This document shows positions 28,125 to 38,083 of a stretch of 64,000 nucleotides of DNA, in pieces (positions within the stretch are counted from its first letter, which is position 1; every line of letters begins with the position of its first letter). A program made the position numbers and the translations under genes. Source of the DNA: Mycolicibacterium sp. GF69 (GTDB taxonomy: Bacteria > Actinomycetota > Actinomycetes > Mycobacteriales > Mycobacteriaceae). A model generated the notes under the pieces. That model did no database searches and had not been told where the DNA came from. It saw only the letters and a program-made list of their open reading frames with translations. Location: contig NZ_QMEW01000002.1 of the NCBI RefSeq assembly GCF_003284965.1, forward strand, positions 248,001 to 312,000, given 5' to 3'.

Positions 28125-29242
28125 CAGACGCCGACATTCCGACGCCACGCGGGCGCAACTCGAATGCGCGCTGGCTCGCCGGAGCAGCGGGGCTGTCCGC
28201 AGTCGGTAGCGCCGCGGGAATGTCGGCGGCACGTTCGCTGCGGCGTCGGGTCACCGCCGATGACCAGTATCGGGACGAGGATTTCGAACTTCTCGACGCC
28301 GACCGCAGCTCCGTCGTCACCACCCCCGACGGCGTATCCCTGGCGGTGCGCGAGGTCGGCCCGGAGGATGCCCCGCTGACCGTGGTGTTCGCGCACGGAT
28401 TCTGTCTGCGGATGGGCGCCTTCTACTTTCAGCGCGTCAGGTTGACCGAGCAGTGGGGCGCCCAGGTTCGGATGGTGTTCTACGACCAGCGCGGTCACGG
28501 TAGATCGGAGGAGGCGCCGCCCGAGACGTACACGGTGACGCAACTCGGACAGGATCTGGAGGCGGTCTTGGCCGTGGTGGCGCCGCGCGGCCCCGTGGTG
28601 CTGGTCGGTCATTCGATGGGTGGGATGACGGTGCTCTCGCACGCCCGCCAGTTTCCGCAGCGATACCCGACCCGCGTCGTCGGTGCGGCGATCATTTCCT
28701 CGGCCGCCGAAGGTGTTTCACGATCACCGCTCGGTGAGATCCTCAGGAATCCGGCGCTGGAGGCGGCCCGGTTCGCGGTGCGTTACGCGCCCAAGCTCGT
28801 GCACCGCACCCGTGGCGCCGCGAAGTCGGTGATCGCGCCGATCCTGCGCGCCGCGTCGTACGGTGACGAGCGGATCAGCCCGAGCGTCGTGGCCTTCTCG
28901 GAACGGATGATGCACGACACACCGATCGCGACGCTCGTCGAGTTCCTGCATGCGCTCGAGGTGCACAACGAAATCACGGGCCTGACGACGCTCGCCAAGA
29001 TCCCCACCCTCATCGCGTGCGGCGACCGCGACCTGCTGACCCCGATGGAGTACTCGCAAGCGATGGCCGCAGCGCTCCCGAAGGCCCAGCTGCTGATCGT
29101 CGGCGGTGCAGGCCATCTCGTTCAGCTCGAGCGACCGGAGGCGGTCAACGAGGCTTTGGTTCGGTTGGTCGAGCGCGCGACCCCGTCCAAGCTCGTCGCG
29201 CTGACCAGGCGAGTGCGCGAGAAGGTCCGCAACAATGGTTGA
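28121..29242 (+). CDS. Alpha/beta hydrolase in the alr-tsaE operon
   Basis: A 373-residue protein with a short N-terminal hydrophobic stretch ([19 protein letters not shown]) that may be a membrane anchor, then an alpha/beta hydrolase domain: VFAHGFCLR, the elbow [12 protein letters not shown] (Ser), [11 protein letters not shown] (Asp) and [10 protein letters not shown] (His). The GTG start overlaps the alr stop by 4 nt and the end overlaps tsaE by 8 nt. This position between alr and tsaE is kept in mycobacteria; substrate unknown. Confidence 0.85.
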   Translation: MTDADIPTPRGRNSNARWLAGAAGLSAVGSAAGMSAARSLRRRVTADDQYRDEDFELLDADRSSVVTTPDGVSLAVREVGPEDAPLTVVFAHGFCLRMGAFYFQRVRLTEQWGAQVRMVFYDQRGHGRSEEAPPETYTVTQLGQDLEAVLAVVAPRGPVVLVGHSMGGMTVLSHARQFPQRYPTRVVGAAIISSAAEGVSRSPLGEILRNPALEAARFAVRYAPKLVHRTRGAAKSVIAPILRAASYGDERISPSVVAFSERMMHDTPIATLVEFLHALEVHNEITGLTTLAKIPTLIACGDRDLLTPMEYSQAMAAALPKAQLLIVGGAGHLVQLERPEAVNEALVRLVERATPSKLVALTRRVREKVRNNG

Positions 29243-29702
29243 GCGCAGCGCGGGGACGGCCGAACTGCCGACCGCCGAAGACACCGTTGCGCTGGGCACC
29301 GAACTCGGGAGGCAGCTGCGCGCGGGCGACGTCGTCGTGCTGTCCGGACCGCTCGGCGCCGGAAAGACCGTGATCGCCAAGGGCATTGCGAAGGCGATGG
29401 ATGTGCAGGGGCCGGTGATCTCGCCGACGTTCGTGCTGGCGCGGGTGCACCGGGCCCGCCGGCCGGCCGCGCCGGCGATGATCCACGTCGACATGTACCG
29501 CCTGCTCGACCACCCGTCGGTGGACCTGCTTGCCGAACTCGACTCGCTGGACCTCGACACCGATCTCGACGACGCGGTCGTGGTGGTGGAATGGGGTGAG
29601 GGCCTTGCCGAACGGCTCTCCGACAGCCACCTCGACGTCCGTCTCGAGCGTGCATCCGACACCGAGGTGCGCACCGCGGTGTGGGAGTGGAGCACAGCGT
29701 GA
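29235..29702 (+). CDS. tsaE: tRNA t6A biosynthesis ATPase TsaE
   Basis: P-loop ATPase that supports the TsaB-TsaD complex in making N6-threonylcarbamoyladenosine at A37 of ANN-decoding tRNAs. It has 155 residues. Walker A is GPLGAGKTVIAKGI, the switch region is SPTFVLARVH, and HVDMYRL and VVVEWGEGL are family markers. The last 4 nt overlap tsaB. Confidence 0.94.
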   Translation: MVERSAGTAELPTAEDTVALGTELGRQLRAGDVVVLSGPLGAGKTVIAKGIAKAMDVQGPVISPTFVLARVHRARRPAAPAMIHVDMYRLLDHPSVDLLAELDSLDLDTDLDDAVVVVEWGEGLAERLSDSHLDVRLERASDTEVRTAVWEWSTA

Positions 29703-30331
29703 GCGTGGTACTGGCCATCGACACGGCGACACCGGCCGTCACCGCCGGCATCGTGCGTACGGACACGTCGGCGCAAACGTTGGCCGAGCGGGTGACGGTG
29801 GACGCGCGGGCGCACGCCGAACAGCTCACGCCGAACGCGGTGCGGGCGCTGGCCGATGCCGGGCTCGGCGTCGAGGACCTGGACGCGGTCGTCGTTGGTT
29901 GCGGGCCGGGCCCGTTCACGGGTCTGCGCGTCGGAATGGCGACCGCCGCGGCCTACGGCCATGCGCTCGGCATACCGGTCCACGGCGTGTGCAGCCTCGA
30001 CGCCATCGGTATCGAAACCGCGGCCACCGGCGGCGATGTACTCGTGGTCACCGACGCCCGCCGTCGCGAGGTGTATTGGGCGCGCTACCGCAACGGCGTC
30101 CGCGTCGACGGACCCGCGGTCTGCGCAGCCGCAGATGTACCAGTGGGCGCCACGGCGGTCGCCGGGTCACCCGAGCACGCGGCGCTGTTCGACCTGCCGC
30201 GACTGGCGCCGGCATATCCGACCGCTTCGGGTCTGGTGCGCGCGGTCGATGACTGGACGTTGCAGCCGGCTCCGCTGGTGCCGCTGTATCTGCGCCGCCC
30301 CGATGCCAAACCGTCGGTGGCGCGCCGATGA
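29699..30331 (+). CDS. tsaB: tRNA t6A biosynthesis protein TsaB
   Basis: Scaffold partner of TsaD; an ASKHA-fold protein without catalytic metal site. It has 210 residues from GTG at 29699 (VSVVLAIDTATPAVT), which overlaps the tsaE stop as GTGA. The motif GPGPFTGLRVGMATA is characteristic. The stop overlaps rimI (ATGA). Confidence 0.93.
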   Translation: MSVVLAIDTATPAVTAGIVRTDTSAQTLAERVTVDARAHAEQLTPNAVRALADAGLGVEDLDAVVVGCGPGPFTGLRVGMATAAAYGHALGIPVHGVCSLDAIGIETAATGGDVLVVTDARRREVYWARYRNGVRVDGPAVCAAADVPVGATAVAGSPEHAALFDLPRLAPAYPTASGLVRAVDDWTLQPAPLVPLYLRRPDAKPSVARR

Positions 30332-30780
30332 GCATCGAGTACGGCCCGCTGAAGCGCTCCGACGCGGCCAGGTGCGCCGAGTTGGAGGCTCAGCTGTTCG
30401 ACGGCGACGACCCGTGGCCCGAACGGGCCTTCCTGGCCGAACTCGCCGCCAAGCACATCCGGTACGTCGCGGCGCGCGATGGGGACAAACTCGTCGGCTA
30501 CGCCGGTATCGCCCGGTTGGGCCGGAAAATGCCCTACGAGTACGAGATCCACACAGTCGGGGTGGATCCGGCCTACCACCGGCAGGGCATCGGTGGGCGC
30601 ATGGTGGCTGAGCTGCTGGACCACGCCGCAGACGGAACGGTATTCCTGGAGGTCCGCACCGACAACGAAGCGGCGATCCAACTGTACGAGAGCTTCGGCT
30701 TCGTCAACGTTGGGCTACGCAAGCGCTACTACCGGGTCAGCGGCGCCGACGCCTATACGATGCGGCGAGACCCGACATGA
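30328..30780 (+). CDS. rimI: Ribosomal protein S18 alanine N-acetyltransferase
   Basis: GNAT-family acetyltransferase of 150 residues. The acetyl-CoA binding motif A is [20 protein letters not shown]; motif B contains [20 protein letters not shown]. RimI acetylates the N-terminus of S18 in E. coli; in mycobacteria other N-termini may be targets. It overlaps both neighbours by 4 nt. Confidence 0.92.
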   Translation: MSIEYGPLKRSDAARCAELEAQLFDGDDPWPERAFLAELAAKHIRYVAARDGDKLVGYAGIARLGRKMPYEYEIHTVGVDPAYHRQGIGGRMVAELLDHAADGTVFLEVRTDNEAAIQLYESFGFVNVGLRKRYYRVSGADAYTMRRDPT

Positions 30781-31802
30781 CAATCATCCTGGCCATCGAG
30801 AGCTCCTGCGACGAAACCGGCGTCGGCATCGCCGAATTGGGCGCCGACGGGTCGGTGACGCTGCTCGCCGACGAGGTGGCCTCCAGCGTCGACGAACACG
30901 CGCGGTTCGGCGGCGTCGTTCCCGAGATCGCGTCCCGTGCGCACCTGGAGGCACTGGGCCCGACGATGCGCCGCGCATTGCAGACCGCCGGAGTGGTCAG
31001 ACCCGACATCGTCGCCGCGACGATCGGACCCGGGCTGGCGGGCGCGCTGCTGGTGGGAGTGGCTGCGGCCAAGGCGTATTCGGCGGCGTGGCAGGTGCCG
31101 TTCTACGCCGTCAACCACCTGGGCGGACACTTGGCCGCCGACGTCTACGACCACGGACCGCTGCCGGAGTGCGTCGGCCTGCTGGTATCGGGCGGGCACA
31201 CCAACCTGCTGCACGTACGGTCGCTGGGCGAGCCGATCGTCGAGCTCGGCAGCACCGTCGACGACGCCGCGGGGGAGGCCTACGACAAGGTGGCGCGGCT
31301 GCTGGGACTGGGCTATCCGGGCGGCCGGGTGCTCGATGAGCTGGCCCGCGAGGGGGACCGGAACGCGATCGTGTTCCCCCGCGGGATGACCGGTCCGCGC
31401 GACGATCCGTACGCGTTCAGTTTCTCCGGGCTCAAGACCGCGGTGGCCCGCTACGTCGAGAGCCATCCCGACGCGCCGACGGCGGATGTCGCTGCCGGTT
31501 TCCAGGAGGCGGTGGCTGACGTGCTGACGCGCAAGGCGGTGCGCGCGTGCAAAGAACTCGACGTCGACACGCTGCTGATCGCCGGCGGAGTGGCGGCGAA
31601 CTCCCGGCTGCGCGAGCTGGCCGAGGAGCGCTGCGCCGCCAACGGCCTGACGCTGCGGATCCCGCGACCGCGACTGTGCACGGACAACGGCGCGATGATC
31701 GCGTCGTTCGCCGCCCACCTGATTGCGGCGGGCGCTCCGCCATCGCCGCTGGACGCCGCCAGTGATCCCGGGCTGCCGGTCGTGCAGGGTCAGGTGGCGT
31801 GA
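30777..31802 (+). CDS. tsaD: tRNA N6-adenosine threonylcarbamoyltransferase TsaD
   Basis: Catalytic subunit of t6A synthesis (formerly Gcp). It has 341 residues. The N-terminus is [15 protein letters not shown]; the metal ligands are in [11 protein letters not shown] (H-x3-H). Also seen are [34 protein letters not shown] and [11 protein letters not shown] (third ligand Asp). It is the last of the tightly overlapped genes before the groES promoter. Confidence 0.96.
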   Translation: MTIILAIESSCDETGVGIAELGADGSVTLLADEVASSVDEHARFGGVVPEIASRAHLEALGPTMRRALQTAGVVRPDIVAATIGPGLAGALLVGVAAAKAYSAAWQVPFYAVNHLGGHLAADVYDHGPLPECVGLLVSGGHTNLLHVRSLGEPIVELGSTVDDAAGEAYDKVARLLGLGYPGGRVLDELAREGDRNAIVFPRGMTGPRDDPYAFSFSGLKTAVARYVESHPDAPTADVAAGFQEAVADVLTRKAVRACKELDVDTLLIAGGVAANSRLRELAEERCAANGLTLRIPRPRLCTDNGAMIASFAAHLIAAGAPPSPLDAASDPGLPVVQGQVA

Positions 31803-31839
31803 CAGAGCGTTGAGGCTGGGCACACCCACCCCTTGAGTG

Positions 31840-31866
31840 CTAGCACTCTCGTGTATAGAGTGCTAG
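31840..31866 (+). promoter_or_regulatory. CIRCE operator (HrcA site) of groES-groEL1
   Basis: CTAGCACTC and GAGTGCTAG form a perfect inverted repeat with 9 nt between arms, the CIRCE consensus. It overlaps the probable core promoter (TTGAGT at 31833, TATAGA at 31854). HrcA repression that is relieved on heat shock is expected. About 130 nt of leader follow before groES. Confidence 0.93.
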
Positions 31867-31995
31867 GTGGCACGCGGCCAATCCCTGCGCCGGCACCCGC
31901 GACGACGGTGCGTGGGCACGGACGCATGCCGATCACCTGGTAACTGAGAGATCCGGGACCCCGGATCGATACCCGAACTAGTGGAGGGCTCCATC

Positions 31996-32298
31996 GTGGC
32001 GAGCGTTAACATCAAGCCACTCGAGGACAAGATCCTCGTTCAGGCCAACGAGGCCGAGACCACGACCGCTTCCGGTCTGGTCATCCCCGACACCGCCAAG
32101 GAAAAGCCGCAGGAAGGCACCGTCGTCGCAGTCGGCCCCGGCCGCTGGGATGAGGATGGCGAGAAGCGCATCCCGCTGGACGTTTCCGAGGGCGACACCG
32201 TCATCTACAGCAAGTACGGCGGCACCGAGATCAAGTACAACGGCGAGGAGTACCTGATCCTGTCGGCACGCGACGTGCTGGCCGTCGTCAACAAGTAA
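31996..32298 (+). CDS. groES: 10 kDa co-chaperonin GroES
   Basis: Lid of the chaperonin chamber. The GTG start at 31996 ([17 protein letters not shown]) has GGAGGG 8 nt upstream and gives the usual 100 residues. The mobile loop [17 protein letters not shown] and the tail [14 protein letters not shown] are typical. In mycobacteria GroES is also a major T-cell antigen. Confidence 0.97.
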   Translation: MASVNIKPLEDKILVQANEAETTTASGLVIPDTAKEKPQEGTVVAVGPGRWDEDGEKRIPLDVSEGDTVIYSKYGGTEIKYNGEEYLILSARDVLAVVNK

Positions 32299-32309
32299 GC
32301 ACCCGTGTT

Positions 32310-32352
32310 CCGCCCCGGGAATCCCCGTCTACTCGGGTGATTTCCGGGGCGG
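32310..32352 (+). promoter_or_regulatory. Large intergenic hairpin between groES and groEL1
   Basis: CCGCCCCGGGAATC (32310-32323) and GATTTCCGGGGCGG (32339-32352) pair over 14 bp with one G-T wobble. The 15-nt loop has its own CCCG/CGGG helix. No T-run follows. It could be a processing site, stabiliser or partial terminator that sets the groES:groEL1 ratio. Confidence 0.6.
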
Positions 32353-32365
32353 CATGCGTCTATAG

Positions 32366-34015
<1,650 letters not shown>

Positions 34016-34033
34016 AGCGTCATTGACACGGAG

Positions 34034-34069
34034 CACCCTCGGTCGTCATGACCGGGGGTGTTTCGCTTT
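34034..34069 (+). terminator. Intrinsic terminator after groEL1
   Basis: CACCCTCGGTC and GACCGGGGGTG form a stem with loop GTCAT, followed by TTTCGCTTT. It marks the end of the groESL operon and the left edge of the foreign island. Confidence 0.75.
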
Positions 34070-34107
34070 ACTGATCCGTCGGACGCTCTGGGTGACGTCG
34101 GCAACCG

Positions 34108-34755
34108 ATGGTGCTATTCGTCGGGAGTCAAGCCACCACGGTATGGACATGGCTCGGCCCGGTTCTGCTGTTCGCAGGCGCGATGCTCACGCTGTTCTTC
34201 ACCTTGCGGCATACACGCAAGCTCGAATGGAACAAGTGGAAACGGGACACGCTGATCATTTTGTGTTCCGATGCGGTTGCGGCGGCCCAGGAAGTCGTGG
34301 TCGAGTGCGAAGCAGCGATCGCTTCAGAGGCACAGGTCGTATACAACGACCATTTGGCTTCTGCCGCAAGGGTCACCCGTCGCATCGCGGTAATCGCCGA
34401 GCAGTTGGATCTGATGAATGAGAACTTGCTCGCGGCGACGTGTGCCGCCATGAAGGCCAAGGCAGATGCGCTCGATGACCCTGCCCGATGGCTCCATTGG
34501 GCAAAACTTCAGGCCGCTCTGGCGCAGAAATCTGGACTCAAGAAGATCAACGACGAAACCCCGTTCGACGTGTTCGCCATACCCAGTCCCGAACATGACG
34601 AGTACGAAGCGAAACTCAAGGAGATGCACGAACGCATCCGTTCTGGGCTCATCGAACCGCGTGAGACGACATACAACGCGGCAAAGGATGCGTTAGAAGA
34701 GGAACGACTTAGGTTCCTCCAACGAGGCAAGAACGCAGTCAAATCGACTAGCTGA
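34108..34755 (+). CDS. Hypothetical membrane-anchored coiled-coil protein
   Basis: A 215-residue protein. One N-terminal membrane segment (about 12-32, VWTWLGPVLLFAGAMLTLFF) is followed by a long charged, Ala/Glu/Lys-rich helical region likely to be coiled coil. I recognise no domain. Base composition is less GC-rich than the flanking core genes. It lies at the edge of the phage-like element and is probably cargo; a role in phage exclusion is possible but unsupported. Confidence 0.6.
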   Translation: MVLFVGSQATTVWTWLGPVLLFAGAMLTLFFTLRHTRKLEWNKWKRDTLIILCSDAVAAAQEVVVECEAAIASEAQVVYNDHLASAARVTRRIAVIAEQLDLMNENLLAATCAAMKAKADALDDPARWLHWAKLQAALAQKSGLKKINDETPFDVFAIPSPEHDEYEAKLKEMHERIRSGLIEPRETTYNAAKDALEEERLRFLQRGKNAVKSTS

Positions 34756-34759
34756 CGAG

Positions 34760-35013
34760 TGCCGAGCGTATGCCTAGCCGTACAGCTCCGCTGACGGCCC
34801 ACGTATCTGGGAACGGGGATCGCTCCCTGCGTCTCTCTGATGCTATGGAGGTAGCCGACACCTTCGACCGTGATCTGTTGGCGCACAGCGCCGCAAATAG
34901 CGTCTAGGGCCTCGTCGTACAGCTCCTCGTCCTCTATCGGGCCGTCAGCCGAGACGACAGCGACACCTGGCAGGGCCCCCGCAAGATCGGGAGGACCACG
35001 GGCGCGCGCCGCG
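34760..35013 (-). pseudogene. Possible remnant of a phage head-tail gene
   Basis: Directly after the stopper gene on the minus strand a frame without a normal start codon reads through RGPPDLAGALPGVAVVSADG and then RETQGAIPVPRYVG. Position and the latter motif suggest the fragment of the next head-tail connector gene. The frame runs on into the antisense of the neighbouring gene, so the 3' part was lost. Confidence 0.35.
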
Positions 35014-35349
35014 TCAGCGGCGTTCGATCACATAGTGGACGTGCCGCGTCCGTGCTGATCCGTTGTGCCGGATCAGGTCACCGATCATGCTCCAACGCTT
35101 CCCGTTCCATTCGATCTGCGACTGAGCGCCGAGGACGTGCGGCCACGACCGAGGGAACCGCAGCCTGTAGCGGCTGGCGGTCTGGTAACCGCTGTCCTGC
35201 TCCTCGGTCGGCGTACCGACAGGTTGGATACGTGCTCTCGTTTCGATGCAGGTCGCTGACGGCTTGGTGATCGTGTTCCCGTCTGCGTCTGTGGTGGTTT
35301 CCTCGAGGTAGACCACAACCTCCTCGTTGGCGGTGTCCAAGAGGCTCAC
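35014..35349 (-). CDS. Phage head-to-tail stopper/connector-like protein
   Basis: A 111-residue protein (MSLLDTANEEVVVYLEETTT and onward, with the first Met read from GTG). The content RYRLRFPRSWPHVLGAQSQ and WNGKRWSMIGDL fits the small head-closure proteins encoded after the adaptor in mycobacteriophage head modules. GGAGGAG stands 8 nt before the GTG. It overlaps the adaptor stop by 4 nt (GTGA). Assignment rests on gene order and general similarity. Confidence 0.65.
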   Translation of the reverse strand: MSLLDTANEEVVVYLEETTTDADGNTITKPSATCIETRARIQPVGTPTEEQDSGYQTASRYRLRFPRSWPHVLGAQSQIEWNGKRWSMIGDLIRHNGSARTRHVHYVIERR

Positions 35350-35723
35350 AGCGCGACTCCTCCTCTGCCAGGCGAGATCTGGAACATACGAGACGGCTTC
35401 ACGCCGAGCACTGACCACTCGTCGGGGGTCACCCGCAGCCTGTTGTCGGCTGCGTGCCGATTGAGTTGGTACTGGTAGCTGCCGTCACCCTCGGACTGGT
35501 ATCCCTCGGGATTCTTGATCACCCTCAGCACGGCCTCGGCCTCGATGTCGATCACGTCGGCTTCGTCCAGGTCTCGAGCGTCGATCTGGGCGGCCAGGTC
35601 GGGAATCCTGCGGAGGATCATCCGCTCCACCTGAGCCAGACGGCGCGTGACAAGCGCCGTCTCTTCGGTCGTCAGCTCCCGCGCCAGCAGCGCGGCTACG
35701 TCATCTGCCTCGGCGTATGCCAT
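35346..35723 (-). CDS. Phage head-to-tail adaptor (Gp19/Gp15/Gp42 family)
   Basis: A 125-residue protein. Helical N-terminus (MAYAEADDVAALLARELTTE), then VEAV-type helix and the family hallmark LRVIKNPEGYQSEGDGSY, the usual signature of the Gp19/Gp15/Gp42 connector family of actinobacterial phages. It overlaps the upstream small gene (ATGA) and the downstream stopper (GTGA). Confidence 0.8.
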   Translation of the reverse strand: MAYAEADDVAALLARELTTEETALVTRRLAQVERMILRRIPDLAAQIDARDLDEADVIDIEAEAVLRVIKNPEGYQSEGDGSYQYQLNRHAADNRLRVTPDEWSVLGVKPSRMFQISPGRGGVAL

Positions 35724-35941
35724 CAGATGGCCCTCTCTAGTCGGTCGAGTAGTACAGCGGTGGCCGGGTTGGCCAACCGCCCTGCGGCTTGCTTCACTCG
35801 CATGTCTGCGAGGAACTCCGCATGCGAACGCGGGTCCGGGTTCGTGAGTCGCAGCCTGAAGAACTCAGCTACGGACACCCCGGGAGACGATTTCGGGGCT
35901 GCCGCGCGGCGGCGTCTGGTCTTGCGTGCAGCCTTGGACAT
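35723..35941 (-). CDS. Small basic phage protein of unknown function
   Basis: A 72-residue protein with a very basic N-terminus (MSKAARKTRRRRAAAPKS) and a helical remainder (VAEFFRLRLTNPDPRSHAEF). It is locked in the head-gene run by ATGA overlaps on both sides. The basic tail suggests nucleic-acid contact. Function not recognised. Confidence 0.6.
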   Translation of the reverse strand: MSKAARKTRRRRAAAPKSSPGVSVAEFFRLRLTNPDPRSHAEFLADMRVKQAAGRLANPATAVLLDRLERAI

Positions 35942-36231
35942 CAGTCCTCCTCTGGCTCTGCGAAGTTCATCCGGGCAAGCAACTGGGCCAGGAGCCCACG
36001 TTGCACACGGGCCTCTGCGATGAACGGGGAGATGACCGGCTGGCCCATGCTGCCCTTGACGGTCAGCGGAGCCTCGGCGGCTGCCTCGTCCAGCTCTGCG
36101 ATCTGATCGGCTGTTTTGCACGCTTGGAACAGCAGTTCGCGGCGGTCTGGGTCGTGTTCGATGTCGAATTCTGACGTGATTTCTCGCCACAATTTCCATC
36201 CGGGTTTACCTAAACCGGCAGGTGTACGCAT
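35941..36231 (-). CDS. Phage terminase small subunit (P27 family)
   Basis: DNA-recognition subunit of a packaging terminase. The 96 residues include AGLGKPGWKLWREITSEFDI, LLFQACKTADQIAELDEA and the C-terminal FIAEARVQRGLLAQLLARM, the normal P27 pattern. AGGA precedes the ATG at 36231. No large terminase gene is present. Its place between capsid and adaptor genes is unusual, since the small terminase normally heads the module. Confidence 0.72.
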   Translation of the reverse strand: MRTPAGLGKPGWKLWREITSEFDIEHDPDRRELLFQACKTADQIAELDEAAAEAPLTVKGSMGQPVISPFIAEARVQRGLLAQLLARMNFAEPEED

Positions 36232-36406
36232 GTTTTGTCCTAACTTACTGACTCTGAAAAATAGGGGTTTAAGTCGCATCGGATTCGGCACCCGCATTAC
36301 CGACCGGTCGACAGGGGGTGGGGAGGGGGGGATCCCCCGATCCCCCTGGGGTGTCTCTAGGTCGCTGGATTGTGGTGGCAGCCGGTCGGCGGCTAGCCTG
36401 GCAGCC

Positions 36407-36697
36407 GTGACCGGATCGTCTGAGTACCCACCGGATGCGGCGGTGAGAGACACTGAATTGAGCCGCCTGCAATTGGGTGCGGCCTCCATCGCGGCGGCGG
36501 TGGCAGCCGGTGGGATTGCGTGGCTCGCCGGGGGGATCGTGGTCTGGGGCGTGAGGCTCGGTGGCCCACCGTGGTGGTGGCAGGTGTTCATCGTGTGGAT
36601 GTTCGCCGCCGCTATTGTCGCGGCGGTGGCTGCTGTCGTCGTCGCAGCAACAAAGACAGTCCCGCCTGCCTCGGTGGTACCCCCTCAAGAGTCCTAG
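36407..36697 (+). CDS. Small two-helix membrane protein
   Basis: A 96-residue protein with two hydrophobic segments (AASIAAAVAAGGIAWLAGGI and, after PPWWWQ, VFIVWMFAAAIVAAVAAVVV). TAGCCT at 36394-36399 ends 7 nt before the GTG, so it is likely transcribed as a leaderless message. It is cargo of the phage-like element; function unknown. Confidence 0.6.
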   Translation: MTGSSEYPPDAAVRDTELSRLQLGAASIAAAVAAGGIAWLAGGIVVWGVRLGGPPWWWQVFIVWMFAAAIVAAVAAVVVAATKTVPPASVVPPQES

Positions 36698-36790
36698 CCG
36701 CCGAGGCGTAGAGGGACGGGGATTTCCCCTGGGTGGCGACGTGCGCCAATTCGCTGCTGTCGCGGCCAGCTTGGCCTACGCTCAGCAAAC

Positions 36791-37192
36791 ATGAGCGCAC
36801 CACCGAATCGGCAACCGGGCTGGTATCCCGACCCGAAGAATCCTTGGATGCAGATCTACTGGGACGGCGCTAAATGGGGCGAACCCGTCCGTGTGCCGAC
36901 CGATTCCAACAGGAACAAGAAGACGGCCGTTGCGATTGGCGTCTGCGTGCTCGCCGTCGTCGGACTCGTGATGTCGATGCAGTCGGTCAGCCTCATGACC
37001 GGCTCAGGTCCGGTGTGGACCGGTGTTGCTGTTGTCGGAGTTGTGACGGCTATCGCCTTCTTCTTGGGTGCCGCCACCTGGGTCCGCGTCGTCGCGTGTG
37101 TGCTCTTGGGGTTGTCGCTCGCGAACGGTTTTTACATCGAGAGCCAGATGTCCGAGAGGCGCGACGAGCTGACGCGGATATTCGACAGCTAA
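36791..37192 (+). CDS. DUF2510 membrane protein
   Basis: A 133-residue protein. The N-terminal DUF2510 motif (PGWYPDPKNP, then IYWDGAKWGEP) is followed by about three membrane segments (44-63, 72-92, 95-112). TACGCT at 36776-36781 suggests a leaderless or nearly leaderless message. It shares the DUF2510 module with the next gene, hinting at a duplicated or cooperating pair. Confidence 0.7.
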   Translation: MSAPPNRQPGWYPDPKNPWMQIYWDGAKWGEPVRVPTDSNRNKKTAVAIGVCVLAVVGLVMSMQSVSLMTGSGPVWTGVAVVGVVTAIAFFLGAATWVRVVACVLLGLSLANGFYIESQMSERRDELTRIFDS

Positions 37193-37311
37193 GTCTTTGG
37201 TCAGTTCGCTCCTGAGTGCCCGTAGATCGCTGTTGTCTCCAACGCGTTTGCTACCGTGCCGATCACAAGCTTTTACGTTGGGGTAAGCAAAGAGAGAACG
37301 AGGATCAATCC

Positions 37312-37953
37312 ATGAGTGCACCGGGCTGGTATCCGGATCCATCTGACCCGAGCCGCCAACGGTATTTCGACGGCAGAGCGTGGACCGAGAACTACGCCCC
37401 ACTCGCCGCAGCGCCGCCGGGAGTCGGCCAACCTGCGAAAACTGGCATGTCCCGAGGAATGAAGATTGGCCTCGGAATAGGAGCGGCGGTGTTAGTGCTG
37501 ATCGCCCTCGGCTCCATCGGCAATAGCGACAAAACCTCGTCCACGTCGTCCGAAACCGGTACCACGACCAGGACGGTGCCTGTCCCCCCTGCGTCGCCCG
37601 GGACTGTAGATGTCGCCCCCACGACAACCGAGCCCCCGAAGCCCGACTTCACCTCAGCCCAGGAGAACGCAATCGCGAAGGCAGAGAGCTACCTGGATTT
37701 CACAGGGTTCTCCAAGCAAGGGTTGATCACGCAACTGGAGTTCGATCAGTTCAGCACAGCAGACGCCACGTTCGCAGTCGAGCACCTCGAGGCCAATGGG
37801 AGCGTGGACTGGAATGAGCAGGCAGTCAAGAAGGCCAAGAGCTACCTGGATTTCACCTCGTTCTCCCTTTCGGGCTTGGTCACCCAACTGGAGTTTGACG
37901 GTTTCACTCCAGCTCAGGCTCAGCACGGCGCCAACATTGCCTACGGAGGCTGA
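37312..37953 (+). CDS. DUF2510 protein with two Ltp repeats; candidate superinfection-exclusion protein
   Basis: A 213-residue protein: DUF2510 (PGWYPDPSDP, residues 4-30), one membrane segment (about 51-67), a Thr/Ser/Pro-rich linker (72-113) and two Ltp repeats (about 116-161 and 167-211), each with the pattern A-x-SYLDFTxFSxxGLxTQLEFDxF. Ltp repeats form small helix-turn-helix-like folds. In Streptococcus thermophilus phage TP-J34 the lipoprotein Ltp blocks DNA injection of other phages by contacting the tape measure protein. Here a membrane helix replaces the lipid anchor and would place the repeats outside the membrane. The role is inferred. Confidence 0.78.
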   Translation: MSAPGWYPDPSDPSRQRYFDGRAWTENYAPLAAAPPGVGQPAKTGMSRGMKIGLGIGAAVLVLIALGSIGNSDKTSSTSSETGTTTRTVPVPPASPGTVDVAPTTTEPPKPDFTSAQENAIAKAESYLDFTGFSKQGLITQLEFDQFSTADATFAVEHLEANGSVDWNEQAVKKAKSYLDFTSFSLSGLVTQLEFDGFTPAQAQHGANIAYGG

Positions 37954-38083
37954 ACGAAGCTCTAGGCCTCACGTTTGGTGATCACTCCTCGTTTAGGTCG
38001 GTCCGTCTTGGGGAGACCAGAAGGGCACCCGTTGGGTGCCCCTCTAGCGTATGTATTCAGTTGTGGCTCAGCAGATCCTGAGA

